A DNA stretch of 54,506 nt, taken from the NCBI GenBank assembly GCA_903896015.1, contig CAITWF010000090.1, forward strand, positions 1 through 54,506, given 5' to 3'. The notes below the pieces were generated by a model. The model had not been told where the DNA came from. It ran no database searches and saw nothing but the letters and a program-made list of their open reading frames with translations. Below, one piece after another: positions 51,030 to 54,506 of this stretch (its first letter is position 1; every line of letters starts with the position of its first letter). A program made the translations under genes and the position numbers. Source of the DNA: an uncultured Opitutia bacterium. Its GTDB lineage: Bacteria > Verrucomicrobiota > Verrucomicrobiia > Opitutales > Opitutaceae.

Positions 51030-54000
51030 TTAATTCCCCGTCTGGGCCTTCCACGCTTTGAGGAGCGTGCGGAGCGCCTCGGGCTCATTGACCGGCGCGG
51101 CATTGCCGGCCTGGTCGTGGGTGTTGATGCCGTGGCAGCTCACGCAGCTGCGGATTTCTCCAGGCTGGAACGTGAGCCAGTAGCGCTCGCGCACGACCGG
51201 CGCGCCCGTCGGATCGGTGAGCTGCCACGTCATCGCGCGCCGCGCGGGGAGAAACGCCGCCATCGAACCGTCGGTGCCGAGCGTGACGCTGCCGGCGGGG
51301 CCAGCGGGATTGGCGGGATTGGCCGCGGCGGCGGCTGGATCGTGCAGCGGCTCGGCGAGCACGCGGCGTCCGTCAAGCGGCACAGTGCTCGAACCGCGCA
51401 GTCCAAAGCCGCGAATCTGATCGCCCTGGAAAAACTGGAGTCCGGCAATATCGTAGATTTTGCCGGGAGCGCCGATCATCTGCGTGGAGGTGCCGGCGAC
51501 GTGGAGGTTGAACGGCTGCTGGCGATCGGCGTGATCGCGCGTCGTCACGTTGCGGCTGACGACGAGCGCGAGATTGTTCGTGCGGAGATAATTTTGGAAG
51601 GCGGGCACGCTCACGCCGACCTCGGCGAAGACCTGCTGCTCGGGCGCGGGGAGCGGGGCCGTGGCCGCGCCGGTGACCGGAATCGGGCGGGCGCGCACTT
51701 CGACGGGCGACAGCTCCCAGAGCGGGCCGTTGTAATTCACGAGACCGCCGTTGGAGTAGAAGTTCACGTTCTTCACGATCCCGCTCGTGAGCATCTGGTA
51801 GGGCTGCCAGTAGGCGCCGACCTGCTGGGTGGTCATCATGCGAAACGCGTAGTCCGAGCCGACGCCCTTTTGGGTGTCGAGCGAGGTGTCGTCCGCGTGG
51901 ACGATGACGAGCGTGCCGTTGGACAGCGGGAGCGGATCGCGGTTGTTGCCCGTGTTGGCCGGGGCGGGCAGCGGCGCGCCGAATCGGGTCAGCGGGTAGG
52001 TGACATAATCGACCGTCATGAGGTCGGGGTCGAGACCAGCGGGTCCGTTGAGGGCGACGATGAGGCCGCTGGCGTGCGTGCCGAATTCCAGCGCATCGGT
52101 GCCAACGTAGCGGCCGGGGTGGAGCGGATCTTCCTTCATCTGGAGGATGCCGTTGGCGAGGTAGGTCTGGTTGAAGCGCGCGGAGAAATCGAGGCCCTCC
52201 ACGAGATTGGGATCATCGCGGAAGGAGCGCGAGGCGTAGCCGCCGATTTCGTGGCGGCCGATGTGGTTGATCGTTTCCTCCTGCGAGCCGTCCTCGTTGA
52301 TCATCCAGGGGAAAAACTGGTTGAAGAGGAGACCGTTGGTGTTGCCAGAGACGGTGCGCGGCTCGGGGAAGACCTCCGTGCGGTTGCCGGCGAGGACCTG
52401 GGCGGCGGCGGTTTCGTCGGAGTAGTTGAACGTGCCGTAGGTCACTGCTCCGCCGGCGGCGAGATTTTCGTTGTCAATATCCGCCTCCTGGTCGCGCTGG
52501 AGGTGATCCCAGCGCGTGAAGATCACGCGGCCGAAGCTGTCGATGCTCGGAGAGAACGCGCCCGAGGGCGTGTGGTTGAGGTTGAACAAATCGCCGCTCG
52601 CGGGATCGAGGCTCCAGAGGCCGGTGACGGTCGGAGCGAGCTCGTATTCGTCGAGTTGCGGATAGAGCTGCGGCTGGCCGTTGCGCGGCCGGTCGCTGGA
52701 GAAGATGATGCGGCCGTTCGTGCCGTAGCAGGGCGCGATGTTGTTGTAGGCGGCGGGTTGGTTGGGGACGAGCGTGATGACGGGTGTGTCCGTCGCACCG
52801 AGGCCGGTGATTTCGTAGAGTTGCCAGACGCTGGTGTTGCTCGCGTTGGCGGAGGTCGGCGCGCCGACGACCATGCTGAAGATCGCCTTCTGGCCGTCCC
52901 AATGCATGGCGGGATCGCGCACGGCGATCGAGTTGGCGCCCTGGAAACCGTCGCCCGTGCCGAACCCGGCCGCGGCGGTGAGATTGCGAAGCGTGGCGTC
53001 GGGATAGCGAATGTAGAGATCGCCGCCGCGCCCGGCGGAGTCGGGTGCGGGCCGGTGGTTGCCGAAAACCGATCCGATCGTGGTGAAATCGAAACCGATC
53101 GGAATCTGCGTGACGAAGAGGATCGGATTCGACGGGTCGCTCGGGATTACCGTCACGGCCGGGAGCGCGGCGAAGGCTGCGGTCACCGTCGTCGCGGCGG
53201 CAGGCATGACGAGCGTGGTGCTGGTAGCGGTCGCGGTGGCGACGGCGGCACCGGTCCATTGCGCAAACGCGGAGCCCGCGGCGGGCGCATTGGCGGTAAT
53301 CGTGACGACGGTGCCGGACGCATAGCTGCCGCTGCCAGAGCCGCCCGTCACGGTGAGCGCGAATGTCGCGGGCGGCGGCGGGACCACGTTTCCACCGGAT
53401 CCGTTTGAACCGGAAGAGCCGCTCGATCCACCGGAGGTGCTGCTGGCGGCGGGGCCGTTGACCCACTGATCTTGCGCGGCGCTGGCGGTTGCGCCCGTGG
53501 AGTCCTTGACTGTCAGGCTGAACTTAAAGTCGCCGGCTGTCGTGGGTGTGCCGCTGAAAACGCCGCCGGGAGTAATCGCCATGCCGGGGCTGGCAGCGCC
53601 GGCGGTGATCGACCAGGTGTAGGGCGGCGTGCCGCCGGTCGCCGTCACGGTGCGCGTGTAGAGCGTGCCGACGGTGAGCGGATCGAGCATTGCATATTGC
53701 GTTGCGAGCGGAATTGCGGGCGGCGCCGGAGGAGGCGTCGTGGTCGTCGAGCCGGAACCCGACGACGAGGCGGAGGCGGCGGCACCGACCCAGATGTCTT
53801 GCGCCGCGAAAGCCGTCGCGCCGGTGGAGTCGGTCACGGTGAGATTGAATTTGAATTCGCCCGTCGTCGTCGGCGTGCCCTTGAAGATGCCGCCTGCGGT
53901 GATCGCCATGCCGGGACTGACGGTGCCGGCGGTGATCGACCAAGTGTAGGGCGGCACGCCACCCACCGCCGTCACGGTGCGAGTATAGGCCGTGCCGACC

Positions 54001-54377
54001 GTGAGCGAATCGAGCATCGCGTATTGCGTCGCGAGCGGTGCGACCGGCGTCGCGGGAGTCGTAGTGCTTTCTGCGGAGCCGGGGGCTTTTTCCAGGATTG
54101 AGAGCGCAGCGACGACGGTGGTCCCGTTTGTATCGGTTACTACGACGCTGAAAGGAAAGGTGGAACCGAAGATCGCGGGATTTGCGATGGAAGGCGTGCC
54201 GCCGATGACGCCAGTGGTGGCGTTGAGCGTGAGGCCGGGCGGCAGGTTTCCGGACTTGATCGACCATTGATAGCTGTGACTGCCGCCGCCGGCGGCGAGC
54301 GCCTGCGTATATAGCACGCCGCCGGTGCAGGCGGGCAGGCTTTTGGTCTGAATGGCGAGCGACGAGAGTTGTGTCCG
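51030..54377 (-). CDS. large Ig-repeat / hydrazine-synthase-alpha-like protein with a CxxCH haem site, 5'-truncated
   Basis: The open frame runs back to a TGA at 54378-54380. The most upstream start in it is GTG 54317, giving 1095 residues, but Ig-like sequence continues upstream of it (LSSLAIQTKSLPACTGG). There is no signal peptide, so the 5' end is missing. Order: one Ig-like domain, two He_PIG-type Ig repeats (82% identical by my count), Gly/Ser linker, an InlB-B-repeat-like domain (FAQWTGAAVATAT). Then a region resembling the hydrazine synthase alpha middle domain (PILFVTQIPIGFDF; FSSDRPRNGQPQLYPQLDEY; GRVIFTRWDHLQRDQ). CVSCHG near the C-terminus is a c-type haem site. Homologues occur outside anammox bacteria with unknown function; hydrazine synthesis is not implied. 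Confidence 0.75.
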   Translation of the reverse strand, partial: RTQLSSLAIQTKSLPACTGGVLYTQALAAGGGSHSYQWSIKSGNLPPGLTLNATTGVIGGTPSIANPAIFGSTFPFSVVVTDTNGTTVVAALSILEKAPGSAESTTTPATPVAPLATQYAMLDSLTVGTAYTRTVTAVGGVPPYTWSITAGTVSPGMAITAGGIFKGTPTTTGEFKFNLTVTDSTGATAFAAQDIWVGAAASASSSGSGSTTTTPPPAPPAIPLATQYAMLDPLTVGTLYTRTVTATGGTPPYTWSITAGAASPGMAITPGGVFSGTPTTAGDFKFSLTVKDSTGATASAAQDQWVNGPAASSTSGGSSGSSGSNGSGGNVVPPPPATFALTVTGGSGSGSYASGTVVTITANAPAAGSAFAQWTGAAVATATATSTTLVMPAAATTVTAAFAALPAVTVIPSDPSNPILFVTQIPIGFDFTTIGSVFGNHRPAPDSAGRGGDLYIRYPDATLRNLTAAAGFGTGDGFQGANSIAVRDPAMHWDGQKAIFSMVVGAPTSANASNTSVWQLYEITGLGATDTPVITLVPNQPAAYNNIAPCYGTNGRIIFSSDRPRNGQPQLYPQLDEYELAPTVTGLWSLDPASGDLFNLNHTPSGAFSPSIDSFGRVIFTRWDHLQRDQEADIDNENLAAGGAVTYGTFNYSDETAAAQVLAGNRTEVFPEPRTVSGNTNGLLFNQFFPWMINEDGSQEETINHIGRHEIGGYASRSFRDDPNLVEGLDFSARFNQTYLANGILQMKEDPLHPGRYVGTDALEFGTHASGLIVALNGPAGLDPDLMTVDYVTYPLTRFGAPLPAPANTGNNRDPLPLSNGTLVIVHADDTSLDTQKGVGSDYAFRMMTTQQVGAYWQPYQMLTSGIVKNVNFYSNGGLVNYNGPLWELSPVEVRARPIPVTGAATAPLPAPEQQVFAEVGVSVPAFQNYLRTNNLALVVSRNVTTRDHADRQQPFNLHVAGTSTQMIGAPGKIYDIAGLQFFQGDQIRGFGLRGSSTVPLDGRRVLAEPLHDPAAAAANPANPAGPAGSVTLGTDGSMAAFLPARRAMTWQLTDPTGAPVVRERYWLTFQPGEIRSCVSCHGINTHDQAGNAAPVNEPEALRTLLKAWKAQTGN
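53460..53712 (-). repeat. Ig-like repeat unit B
   Basis: Encodes the second near-identical Ig-like unit, from PLATQYAMLDPLTVGT to SAAQDQWV. Of 84 aligned residues, 69 match unit A. The pair indicates recent duplication or gene conversion within the protein. Confidence 0.8.
53786..54038 (-). repeat. Ig-like repeat unit A
   Basis: Encodes the first unit, from PLATQYAMLDSLTVGT to FAAQDIWV, separated from unit B by a Ser/Thr/Pro-rich linker. Same length as unit B. Confidence 0.8.
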
Positions 54378-54506
54378 TCAAGTTCAGCAAAAGTGGATTG
54401 GTGGTACGATGGTTTGGTGAGTTAAAAAGATTTATGGGGAGGGTTTAAGGGAGGGGGCGTAGCCACCTCCCTTTCATGGATTGAGTGGAGGGTGGCAGGG
54501 AGGCGG
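54372..54506 (+). mobile_element. possible end of a mobile element or rearrangement junction
   Basis: The Ig-like reading frame stops making sense here. Sequence starting TGTCCGTCAAGTTCAGC at about 54372 opens with TG, as many IS3/IS481-type ends do, and is less GC-rich than the gene. No transposase frame is present within the remaining 135 bp. A stem-loop (AGGGAGG / CCTCCCT) lies at about 54449-54473. The identity of the element is a guess. Confidence 0.3.

Noticed and set aside
50637-53408. 923-codon plus-strand frame across the haem protein
   Set aside because: Antisense shadow; lacks motifs and crosses a strong terminator hairpin.

Overview
High-GC bacterial chromosome segment, most likely Verrucomicrobiota, family Opitutaceae. 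The clues are a TonB receptor with the 'LSPFEVVGDKDNSYG' plug-entry style common in that family, a single-polypeptide exosortase-EpsI protein, co-occurrence of RNase E/G and RNase Y, and intergenic repeats built on 'ACAGGATTA' and 'AATCCACAATC'. The taxonomic call is inference; no rRNA or tRNA gene was recognised.

Layout. (1) 1-2748 is an accessory patch: a Fic protein with an AbiEi-like N-terminal region, preceded by four repeats at exactly 23-bp spacing, plus a small gene broken by an in-frame TGA. (2) 2749-10849, all on the minus strand and read leftwards, is an envelope polysaccharide operon: GT4 and GT9 glycosyltransferases, flippase, O-antigen-ligase-like protein, RodA and RNase E/G. 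Two junctions are GTGA stop/start overlaps. (3) 10896-14619, plus strand: exosortase-EpsI (carrying an in-frame repeat insertion), RNase Y and QueF. (4) 14660-24890 is mixed: TonB receptor, DUF2059 protein, HisN-like phosphatase, DEDDh exonuclease, WecG/TagA glycosyltransferase, ABC-F ATPase, a GspB-like membrane protein, a HAD phosphatase, and an MFS exporter split by an amber codon. (5) 25060-30040 is a FecI-type sigma / FecR / STN-TonB receptor cell-surface signalling cassette, followed by a PepSY protein. (6) 30769-36177 is glycolate use: glcD, glcE, glcF and a convergent LctP-type permease. (7) 36347-41117: M28 peptidase, GNAT acetyltransferase, DUF2071 protein, PtsN-like EIIA and two tandem paralogous secreted proteins. 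(8) 41200-46335: gyrB-gyrA operon with a terminator, divergent from a zinc-ribbon coiled-coil protein. (9) 47332-50722: an ECF-like sigma factor followed by a Ser/Thr kinase with TPRs. (10) 51030-54377: a large secreted-type protein with Ig-like repeats, a hydrazine-synthase-alpha-like region and a CxxCH haem site. Its 5' end is missing, probably cut by a mobile element or rearrangement near 54372.

Most of the window is housekeeping or family-typical. The unusual points are the Fic locus with its iterons, repeats that have entered or abut coding sequence (exosortase, hisN), a TonB receptor carrying a second internal signal peptide, the amber-split MFS gene, and the truncated cytochrome-type protein at the right edge.
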